Below are positions 1 to 4,707 of a DNA stretch of 8,291 bases, one piece after another. Numbering within the stretch: the stretch's first letter is position 1; every line of letters begins with the position of its first letter. The notes beneath the pieces are model-generated. The model was not told the origin of the DNA, made no database searches, and worked only from the letters and a program-made list of their open reading frames with translations. The DNA comes from Sphingobacteriia bacterium (GTDB lineage: Bacteria; Bacteroidota; Bacteroidia; Chitinophagales; Chitinophagaceae). The stretch is taken from NCBI GenBank assembly GCA_004294465.1, contig REAV01000091.1, positions 1 to 8,291 on the forward strand, given 5' to 3'. The position numbers and the translations under genes are program-made.

Positions 1-373
1 ACCAATCCCAGCCATACTCAGTATCAGAAGCACTATGAATACCAACGAATCCTTTGCCCGATTGAATGAATCTTTCCAATACTTTTTGCTGCGCTGAATC
101 AAAAATATCTCCAGTAGTGTTTAAAAAAATAACTACTTTAAATTGTTCCAGGTTTTTATCGGTAAATGATTTAGGATCTTCGAATAATACTACATCAAAA
201 AAGTTTTTTACCCCTAATTGTTGAATGGCTAATACGCCTGAGTGCAATGACTCATGATGCCAGCCATTGGTAGTTGTTACCAATAATGCTTTAAATTGTT
301 TTGTTTGTGCTGAAGTGTAGTTGAGGCAGAGGAATAAAGCGATGATATTGAGGGATAAATGTTTTTTATTCAT
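1..373 (-). CDS. ThuA-like domain protein, exported, 3' part outside the window
   Basis: The reverse strand from the ATG at 373 gives 124 residues before running off the window edge, so the C-terminal part is missing. Residues 1-22 form a signal peptide: basic MNKK, hydrophobic core IIALFLCL, then a TSA-Q signal peptidase I type site. The mature part matches the ThuA-like fold (PF06283, glutamine-amidotransferase-like): KALLVTTTNGWHHES near 28-42, VVIFLNTTGDIFD near 80-92, and GKGFVGIHSASDTEYGWDW at 106-124. ThuA-like proteins are linked to trehalose and other sugar utilisation, and Bacteroidota encode many secreted paralogues of unknown substrate, so no precise function is claimed. The gene is transcribed away from the tRNA unit, and the 260-bp gap before it carries the dyads described separately. 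I see no convincing promoter. The family call is fairly sure; the role is unknown. Confidence 0.85.
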   Translation of the reverse strand, partial: MNKKHLSLNIIALFLCLNYTSAQTKQFKALLVTTTNGWHHESLHSGVLAIQQLGVKNFFDVVLFEDPKSFTDKNLEQFKVVIFLNTTGDIFDSAQQKVLERFIQSGKGFVGIHSASDTEYGWDW

Positions 374-455
374 TGGGAGTGTTTAGGGTACTAAGATAAA
401 TTTTTTTGGATAGCTAATGATGTATTAAAAGATTCACGTCGCTATGCTCCGTTCA

Positions 456-498
456 TTAGGATTAGCTCACTTCCCTTCGTTTCGTTCGCTGATCCTAA
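456..498. repeat. Intergenic 11-bp inverted repeat (hairpin with 21-nt loop)
   Basis: TTAGGATTAGC at 456..466 pairs with GCTGATCCTAA at 488..498. All 11 positions pair on the + strand, counting one T.G wobble. The loop (467..487) is a C/T-rich run containing TTCCCTTCGTTTCGTTC. There is no T-run after it, so it is not an ordinary terminator. It sits with three further hairpins between the ThuA-like gene and tRNA-Pro, and it may be a REP-like dispersed repeat. Confidence 0.55.
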
Positions 499-511
499 AA
501 GGGTGGGTACT

Positions 512-632
512 AAAACAAAATGAGCCTGAGGGCTTCGCCCTCTTTGTTTTTTTGTTTACTCGTTTATGAGCGTAAACGCTCAACACTCGCGCACAAAAAA
601 ACCCTGGCTTTCGCCAAGGCTCATTTTGTTTT
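512..632. repeat. 16-bp perfect inverted repeat enclosing three hairpins
   Basis: AAAACAAAATGAGCCT at 512..527 recurs as its exact reverse complement at 617..632, with 89 bp between. Inside are three hairpins. The first is GAGGGC-TTC-GCCCTC (528..542), followed on the + strand by a T-rich run to 553. The second is TGAGCG-TAAA-CGCTCA (567..582). The third is the tRNA terminator (595..619, listed separately). The two outer units have the same design, a shared 16-mer followed by a GC hairpin and a T-run, and face each other. The + strand hairpin has no + strand gene upstream to terminate. No transposase is present. The unit could be a duplicated and inverted terminator or a small repeat element. 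Confidence 0.6.
595..619 (-). terminator. Intrinsic terminator of the tRNA-Ser/tRNA-Pro unit
   Basis: Read on the minus strand, CCTTGGC-GAAA-GCCAGGG forms a 7-bp stem (one T.G pair) with a GAAA tetraloop, directly followed by seven T (601..595). It begins 15 nt after the 3' end of tRNA-Pro, where the transcript should end. Confidence 0.85.
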
Positions 633-633
633 G

Positions 634-707
634 TCGGGAAGACAGGATTCGAACCTGCGACCCCCTGGTCCCAAACCAGGTGCGCTACCGGCCTGCGCTA
701 CTTCCCG
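634..707 (-). tRNA. tRNA-Pro (anticodon TGG)
   Basis: 74 nt on the minus strand. The acceptor stem CGGGAAG (707..701) pairs with CTTCCCG (641..635), with discriminator A at 634. The D arm is GCGC...GCGC. The anticodon stem CCTGG/CCAGG carries loop TTTGGGA, giving anticodon TGG. The variable loop is 5 nt, and the T arm is GCAGG-TTCGAAT-CCTGT. CCA is not encoded (the next bases are CAA), so it must be added after transcription. It is the second gene of a two-tRNA unit and is followed by the terminator at 595..619. Confidence 0.97.
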
Positions 708-773
708 AGACTTTTAAAAAAACTATTCCGAGCTAAATTTCCCGCCGGAGAAAAATTTAAAAAACAGTTTTCG

Positions 774-862
774 CGGTGAGGGAGGGATTCGAACCCTCGG
801 TACAGTTTAACCCGTACGGCAGTTTAGCAAACTACTGGTTTGAGCCGCTCACCCACCTCACC
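774..862 (-). tRNA. tRNA-Ser (anticodon GCT)
   Basis: 89 nt on the minus strand, a class II tRNA. The acceptor stem GGTGAGG (862..856) pairs with CCTCACC (781..775), and the discriminator is G (774), as in serine tRNAs. The anticodon stem GTAGT/ACTGC holds loop TTGCTAA, so the anticodon is GCT, reading AGC and AGT codons. The long variable arm is a hairpin with CGTAC...GTACCG, followed by T arm GAGGG-TTCGAAT-CCCTC. CCA is not encoded. It is the first gene of the unit: 66 nt separate it from tRNA-Pro and the promoter lies just upstream at 889..920. Confidence 0.97.
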
Positions 863-888
863 GTCCTTGCTCTTTTCAGAGAGGGCTG

Positions 889-920
889 CAAAAATATGTT
901 TCCGTGGGGTAACTGCCAAA
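889..920 (-). promoter_or_regulatory. Bacteroidetes-type promoter of the tRNA-Ser/tRNA-Pro unit
   Basis: On the minus strand a -33 TTTG (920..917) is separated by 20 nt from a -7 element TATTTTTG (896..889). This fits the published Bacteroidetes consensus TTTG-N19-21-TAnnTTTG at every specified base. Transcription would start near 883, about 20 nt before the mature 5' end of tRNA-Ser. It lies between the dnaA terminator and the tRNA, so the tRNA unit has its own promoter. Confidence 0.8.
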
Positions 921-940
921 AATTGATTGAAAAAAGCCTA

Positions 941-974
941 AAATAAAACTCCCCAACTATCAAGTTGAGGAGTT
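941..974 (-). terminator. Intrinsic terminator after dnaA
   Basis: On the minus strand AACTCCTCAACT (974..963) pairs with AGTTGGGGAGTT (958..947) around a TGAT loop. This is a 12-bp stem whose only non-Watson-Crick pair is one T.G. It is followed by TTTATTT (946..940). It lies 41 nt beyond the dnaA stop codon. Confidence 0.85.
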
Positions 975-1014
975 ATAGATGATTTTTATGCAGATTGAAA
1001 TTAAAATCAACCAA

Positions 1015-2448
1015 TTACATAGCTGCCAGTTGTACTTTTTGGGTTAATTCCATCACGTTTTCGCGGAAAATAGAATCAGTATCCATTAAATCCTTCACGG
1101 TTTGACAAGAATGGATCACCGTGGTATGATCTCTTCCTCCAAAATGTTCTCCAATTGTTTTTAAAGAGTTTTTGGTGAAGGCTTTTGCTAAATACATGGT
1201 TATTTGACGAGCTTGAACAATTTCTCTTTTTCTGGTCTTGTGGAGTAATTTTTCGTAAGGAACATCAAAATACTCACAAACCATTTTTTGAATAGCATCG
1301 ATGGTAATTTCTTTGCTACTTGTTTTAACAAAATTGCGCAATACTTTTTTAGCTAATTCTACATCAATTTCTTTTTTGTTTAAAGAAGATTGAGCCAATA
1401 AAGAAATCAATGCACCTTCCAATTCACGCACATTGGTATTGATATTATATGCCACATACTTTACTACTTCCTTTGGCATATCTAAACCATCGTTCTTCAT
1501 TTTCTTTTCCAGAATTTCAATTCTGGTATCGTAATCTGGCACTTGCAAATCTGCACTCAATCCCCAACGGAATCTGCTCAACAAACGCTCCTGCATTCCA
1601 TCTAAATCTTTAGGTGGTTTATCAGAAGTTAATACCAATTGTTTACCGCTTTGGTGCAAATGATTGAAGATGGCAAAAAATGCGTCCTGACTTTTTTCTG
1701 CTCTGCTGAAAAATTGTACATCATCAATAATCAACACATCAATCAACTGATAGAAATGTATAAAATCATTGATCGCATTATTTCTACTATGGTCTTGAAA
1801 TTGATTAATAAATTTTTCACTACTCACATATAAAACCACTTTTGAAGGATGTAATCTTTTTACTTCGTTACCAATCCCTTGTGCTAAATGGGTTTTACCT
1901 AAACCAACGCCACCATAGATTACCAAAGGATTGAAGGAATTGGCTCCTGGCTTTTCAGCCACTGTTTTACCCGCTCTTCTTGCTACTCTATTACAATCTC
2001 CTTCAATGAATGAATCGAAAGTATACATATGATTCAACTGAGGATCTATCTGCATTTTTTTCAACCCTGGAATAACAAAAGGATTCTTCACTGGATTATC
2101 AATCACCAATGGAAAATTCATTTCGTTGTTATTGAAAGATTTTGGTCCGCGTGCAGGAAGGTCCATTGAACCATTGCGATTATTTGAGTTACCACTATCA
2201 ACCATGATGCGGTATTCCAGTCTCGCGTCTTTGCTTAATTCGCGTTTTAATGTTTTTGCTAATAATGTTACATAATGCTCTTCGAGGTACTCGTAGAAGA
2301 ATTGGCTTGGCACTTGTATCATCAACACATTGCCTTTTAATTCTACGGGAGTAATCGGTTCAAACCAAGTTTTAAAATGTTGCCACTCTACAATATCCTT
2401 GATGATTTTTAAACAATTTGTCCAAACAATTTCAGCAGTCTTAGCCAT
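1015..2448 (-). CDS. dnaA: Chromosomal replication initiator protein DnaA
   Basis: 477 residues, the usual length. DnaA binds DnaA boxes at oriC, forms an ATP-dependent filament that melts the origin and helps load the replicative helicase. Domain I covers roughly 1-85 (W22, F25, W28F29 of the interaction surface), followed by an Asn-rich linker around 86-130. The AAA+ core has Walker A GGVGLGKT at 179-186, Walker B LIIDDVQFF at 239-247, the ERLLSRFRWG segment at 287-296 that contains the arginine-finger region, and REL at 341-343 as sensor 2. Domain IV, from about 375, ends with the DnaA signature GGRDHTTVIHS at 437-447. The ATG at 2448 aligns with the expected N-terminus. Downstream is a terminator, not dnaN, so the gene stands outside the classical dnaA-dnaN cluster. 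Autoregulation is suggested by the DnaA-box-like sites upstream. The gene appears complete. Confidence 0.98.
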   Translation of the reverse strand: MAKTAEIVWTNCLKIIKDIVEWQHFKTWFEPITPVELKGNVLMIQVPSQFFYEYLEEHYVTLLAKTLKRELSKDARLEYRIMVDSGNSNNRNGSMDLPARGPKSFNNNEMNFPLVIDNPVKNPFVIPGLKKMQIDPQLNHMYTFDSFIEGDCNRVARRAGKTVAEKPGANSFNPLVIYGGVGLGKTHLAQGIGNEVKRLHPSKVVLYVSSEKFINQFQDHSRNNAINDFIHFYQLIDVLIIDDVQFFSRAEKSQDAFFAIFNHLHQSGKQLVLTSDKPPKDLDGMQERLLSRFRWGLSADLQVPDYDTRIEILEKKMKNDGLDMPKEVVKYVAYNINTNVRELEGALISLLAQSSLNKKEIDVELAKKVLRNFVKTSSKEITIDAIQKMVCEYFDVPYEKLLHKTRKREIVQARQITMYLAKAFTKNSLKTIGEHFGGRDHTTVIHSCQTVKDLMDTDSIFRENVMELTQKVQLAAM

Positions 2449-2513
2449 ATCAAAAAATGAGCAATTTTATATAAATCAGTTTTCTTTTTCTCTGTTGTTC
2501 AAGGTATCCTATT

Positions 2514-2581
2514 TTTTCCACATGTTGAAAACTTTATGGAAAAAATTTAGGGCTGCGAATATGTACACTTTTTGTTGAAAA
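2514..2581. promoter_or_regulatory. Cluster of DnaA-box-like 9-mers upstream of dnaA
   Basis: TTTTCCACA at 2514..2522 (+) fits the relaxed DnaA-box consensus TTWTNCACA. It abuts an inverted TTTTCAACA (2531..2523, -), making the 18-bp near-palindrome TTTTCCACATGTTGAAAA with only one mismatched pair. Further one-mismatch versions lie on the minus strand: TTTTCCATA (2543..2535) and a second TTTTCAACA (2581..2573). Four sites in 68 bp, 66 to 133 bp before the dnaA start, suggest DnaA-dependent autoregulation. An A9T7 tract at 2578..2593 adjoins them. I see no well-matched promoter in 2449..2603, and whether the origin lies here is unresolved. Confidence 0.5.
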
Positions 2582-2603
2582 AAAAATTTTTTTATTCGCT
2601 TGT

Positions 2604-3512
2604 TTATCTCGTCACAACCACAGTATGGGCTTTTGAAAGATTTTTCCGATTATTTCCCGAAAAAATATAATCTAATCGCCCTAATTGGATGCCTCCCCAG
2701 CCTACTTGGTTCACCAAAACGTCTCCTCCTTTTTTATTTTTATATTTTCTTGGCTGCTCAAAGAAGCGGTGCGTATGTCCGCCAATGATCAAATCAATGT
2801 CATAACACTCTTTGGCTAGTATTTCGTCACTTACTTTATTCTCTTCGTATTTATCCCCCAAATGAGACAAACAGATGATAAAATCGCATTTTTCCTGATG
2901 CAAAAGCGCTGCTGTTGTATTAGCCGATTCTATAGGATTCTTATAGACTGTTTTGCCATATAAATTTTCTGGCACTAAGCCGTCCAATTCTATCCCAACT
3001 CCTAATATGCCTATTTTTTGATTGCCTTTTCGAATAGTGACATAAGGCTTGTATTTGAATTCCATAGCTGTTCCTGAAAAATCGTAATTACAGATCACTA
3101 CTGGAAAACTGGCATGCTGTAATTGATTGGCAAAATTTTCCAATCCTGCATCAAAATCATGATTTCCCATCGTAACAGCATCATAGCCCATTTTACTCAT
3201 CGCTTTTATCTCTGGTTCACCTTTGTATACATTAAAATAGGGGGTTCCTTGAAAAATATCTCCTGCATCCAACAACAAGACCTGTTCTGCTTGATTTCTA
3301 ATCTGATTAATCAGACCTGACCTTGCTGCCACTCCGCCTAAGCCCTGGTTTCTACTCCCGTCCATGGGAAAAGGATCTAATCTACTATGGACATCATTGG
3401 TGTGTAAAATGGTTAATGGATATTGAGCAGGAATTGCTGCATTCACCAAAGGAGCAGTCAATACCGCCCCAGCTGTTAAGGCAGTATTTTGGATGAAATT
3501 TCTTCTATTCAT
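2604..3512 (-). CDS. Metallophosphatase, N-terminal catalytic half of a split 5'-nucleotidase (UshA-like)
   Basis: 302 residues forming a calcineurin-like metallophosphoesterase domain (PF00149) of the UshA/5'-nucleotidase type, expected to hydrolyse nucleotide or related phosphate esters with two metal ions outside the cytoplasm. Metal and phosphate motifs are complete: D40-x-H42 (HTNDVH), G84-D85 (DAGDIFQG), GNHD 116-119, H217 (LSHLGD) and GGHTH 244-248. The N-terminus (MNRRNFIQNTALTAG, then a hydrophobic stretch to about 25) resembles a Tat signal. The substrate-binding C-terminal domain (PF02872) present in UshA is absent; it is encoded by the adjacent upstream gene, an arrangement known in Bacteroidota. 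The start ATG overlaps the old stop of that gene (ATGAATAG, 3512..3505), so translation was probably coupled. Disruption of the partner may lower expression and leave this half without its substrate-binding domain. Confidence 0.92.
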   Translation of the reverse strand: MNRRNFIQNTALTAGAVLTAPLVNAAIPAQYPLTILHTNDVHSRLDPFPMDGSRNQGLGGVAARSGLINQIRNQAEQVLLLDAGDIFQGTPYFNVYKGEPEIKAMSKMGYDAVTMGNHDFDAGLENFANQLQHASFPVVICNYDFSGTAMEFKYKPYVTIRKGNQKIGILGVGIELDGLVPENLYGKTVYKNPIESANTTAALLHQEKCDFIICLSHLGDKYEENKVSDEILAKECYDIDLIIGGHTHRFFEQPRKYKNKKGGDVLVNQVGWGGIQLGRLDYIFSGNNRKNLSKAHTVVVTR

Positions 3513-3651
3513 TGGATAAGGTTACTCTGTTTTCAATTTTCCCTTCTATAGGCTTTCCGGCCTTCGTAAATTCACTGATATAATCAATCAATGCATCTCT
3601 CAATAAATACCCCCTGTTTTGAAACGGAATGGCCTTTAACATAGCAGCATT
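3505..3651 (-). pseudogene. 3' remnant of the 5'-nucleotidase C-terminal domain gene
   Basis: Beyond the premature stop, and in the -1 frame relative to the upstream ORF, the minus strand encodes NAAMLKAIPFQNRGYLLRDA and continues to ...GKPIEGKIENRVTLSNE before TAG at 3507..3505. This is the expected C-terminal end of a PF02872 domain: the mL, N-x-G, LRDALIDYI and GKPI...ENRV elements are in the right order. It has no start codon of its own, and the ribosome should stop 54 nt earlier (3705), so it is probably untranslated. Its stop overlaps the metallophosphatase start by 8 nt, showing the original gene ended here. Confidence 0.8.
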
Positions 3652-3723
3652 ACTTCTGCTATTGTTATCAATACAAATTACTTCGTAGTTGTTTTCAACT
3701 AAATCTACAATGGTGTGGCTGCC
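3652..3723 (-). other. galE-like fragment embedded in the 5'-nucleotidase gene
   Basis: Read on the minus strand in the frame of the downstream remnant, these 24 codons give GSHTIVDLVE...YEVICIDNNSRS. This is the N-terminal Rossmann segment of GalE-type UDP-glucose 4-epimerases: the GSHT after the glycine loop, the first helix, then beta-2 ending in the NAD-binding acidic residue of the IDN motif. The start and the TGGxGYI part of GalE are absent. The piece occupies the place where PF02872 proteins carry the strand and the Y-x-v-x-x-s-D-Y-x-a-x-G-G-D motif. The right border lies in codons (NAAMLKAI) that would suit both families, so the exact junction is uncertain by about 20 nt. Confidence 0.72.
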
Positions 3724-4202
3724 ACTGCGGAAATAGGCCAGCCACCATCAGCAGCAATTAATTGAATAAATTGTTCCAACACCGTTCCTTTCATTTCCTG
3801 CACTACCAATAAATTATCGAAAGGCATGAGCTCATAAACATTTCCGATGGTGATATTACCTTTATTTATGGGCGCTCTAATTCCACCTTGATTCATAAAA
3901 GCAATATCAATGGGTTGATTGTATTGTTTTGAAGCCATTTGCTGCATACAATCTGCCATAAAATTACCCAACCCACTTTCCGGTAACTTCTTAAAAAGAC
4001 TGGTATTGGAGAATCCAATTATTTTGCCCATTGTAAGATTAACATCTTTTGCATAAGGCTGTATTAAATTAGTCAAAGCAGTGTCGGTTGTGTTTGCTCC
4101 ATTAACCGAATATCCTTGATAAGAAAGAGATAGGGGCAAATTAGGTGTGCTACAAGCAACTAAAGTACTTGTGAAAAAAATGACAAAAATCCGTTGAAAC
4201 AT
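3705..4202 (-). CDS. 5'-nucleotidase C-terminal domain lipoprotein, truncated by a premature stop
   Basis: 165 residues from the ATG at 4202. A TTG at 4211 would add three residues, but the ATG follows a -7 promoter box (4238..4231) at a short leader distance and gives a better signal peptide. Residues 1-17 are a lipoprotein signal with lipobox LVAC (Cys17). The mature part is the substrate-binding domain of 5'-nucleotidases (PF02872): ESGLGNFMAD, AFMNQGGIRAPINKGNITIG, ELMPFDNLLVVQEMKGTVLE and GGWPISA are all family landmarks. Homology ends at about 3724. The protein then reads VAATPL and stops at TAG 3707..3705, losing roughly the last third of the domain. Complete members continue for some 80-90 residues. 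The cause is the galE-like fragment described separately. The product is probably non-functional, unless the break is an assembly error. Confidence 0.85.
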   Translation of the reverse strand: MFQRIFVIFFTSTLVACSTPNLPLSLSYQGYSVNGANTTDTALTNLIQPYAKDVNLTMGKIIGFSNTSLFKKLPESGLGNFMADCMQQMASKQYNQPIDIAFMNQGGIRAPINKGNITIGNVYELMPFDNLLVVQEMKGTVLEQFIQLIAADGGWPISAVAATPL

Positions 4203-4230
4203 ATTTATCAATTGTGCTGAGAGAAAGGTA

Positions 4231-4264
4231 CAAAAATAGACAGAAATAAACCTATTTTTACCAA
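4231..4264 (-). promoter_or_regulatory. Probable promoter of the split 5'-nucleotidase operon
   Basis: On the minus strand TATTTTTG (4238..4231) matches the Bacteroidetes -7 consensus TAnnTTTG exactly. The best -33 candidate is TTGG (4264..4261) at a slightly long spacing of 22 nt. Transcription would begin near 4224, about 20 nt before the ATG at 4202 and too close to the alternative TTG at 4211. The -7 box is one arm of an 8-bp inverted repeat shared with the divergent gene. Confidence 0.5.
4232..4259. repeat. 8-bp inverted repeat between divergent genes, overlapping both possible -7 boxes
   Basis: AAAAATAG (4232..4239) and CTATTTTT (4252..4259) are perfect inverted copies 12 bp apart. The left arm, read on the minus strand, lies in the -7 box of the nucleotidase operon. 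The right arm lies in TATTTTTA (4253..4260), a near match to TAnnTTTG placed 22 bp before the DUF3127 start. It may be a pair of symmetric promoters or an operator; the low base complexity makes chance possible. Confidence 0.35.
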
Positions 4265-4282
4265 CTAATAAATTTACCCATC

Positions 4283-4660
4283 ATGAGTTATGAAATAATC
4301 GGAAAGCTAGTTGCTAAGTTTGATATTGTACAAAGAACGGAGACTTTTAAAACAAGAGAATTTGTTATTGAGAAAACCGATGACATCAATGGAAGAACCA
4401 TTACCAATTATGTTAAATTTCAATGTGTGCAAGACAAAACAGCTATGCCCGACCGATTTAATTTAAATGACGAAGTGAAAGTGTTGTTCAATATCAAGGG
4501 CACTAAATGGAATAAAGACGGCAAGGACAATTATATCACTAATCTTGATGCTTGGAGAATGGAAACCTTAAAGTTGTCTGGTGATGGAGATATGCCGCCA
4601 TCTTCTAATTACAACGATATCCCTCCTGCTTCAGATGTGGTAGATGATTTGCCATTCTAA
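4283..4660 (+). CDS. DUF3127 domain protein with an SSB-like C-terminal tip
   Basis: 125 residues with no signal peptide or membrane segment, so probably cytoplasmic. The body (about 1-98) matches the Bacteroidota-specific DUF3127 family (PF11325). It opens with MSYEIIGKLVAKFDIVQRTE, then has KTREFVIEKTDD, a NYVKFQC strand, and DEVKVLFNIKGTKW...NYITNLDAWR. The alternating beta pattern, with aromatic and basic residues near the ends of strands, resembles an OB-fold. A Pro/Ser/Asp-rich linker follows (about 100-117) and the last residues are DDLPF, very like the DDDIPF tip that single-stranded DNA-binding proteins use to recruit partners. No function is established for the family; an SSB-like role is inference. 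The gene diverges from the nucleotidase operon and lies 47 nt before the flavoprotein gene, on the same strand, so the two may be co-transcribed. Confidence 0.88.
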   Translation: MSYEIIGKLVAKFDIVQRTETFKTREFVIEKTDDINGRTITNYVKFQCVQDKTAMPDRFNLNDEVKVLFNIKGTKWNKDGKDNYITNLDAWRMETLKLSGDGDMPPSSNYNDIPPASDVVDDLPF

Positions 4661-4707
4661 AATTGTCTATTTAAAAAGCTCGCTTTTTAGGATAAACCCC
4701 TAACAGT

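Noticed and set aside
520..717. 65-residue + strand open frame ending ...RQDSNLRPPGPK...
   Set aside because: It is the antisense of tRNA-Pro plus its terminator. This peptide type is a well-known artefact of translating tRNA genes.
734..759. Hairpin TAAATTT...AAATTTA between the two tRNAs as a terminator
   Set aside because: The A-T stem and 12-nt loop make it weak, and the clear terminator lies after the second tRNA. It may only be a processing spacer.
2449..2603. Firm call of the replication origin at dnaA
   Set aside because: The boxes are variant and the region is short. Adjacency to dnaA is not enough in Bacteroidota, and GC skew cannot be judged from this window.
1639..3320. Several 60-80 residue + strand open frames antisense to dnaA and the metallophosphatase
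   Set aside because: They lie opposite strong, complete genes, show no family resemblance and have composition expected of antisense frames.
3505..4202. Simple one-base sequencing frameshift as the explanation for the short nucleotidase ORF
   Set aside because: Changing frame at 3707 does not restore nucleotidase sequence; it gives about 24 GalE-like residues first. A single indel cannot produce this.
4672..4689. TAAAAAG-CTCG-CTTTTTA hairpin between the DUF3127 and flavoprotein genes as a terminator
   Set aside because: The stem is almost all A-T with only one G-C pair and there is no separate T-run, so it is too weak to call. The two genes are left as a possible operon.
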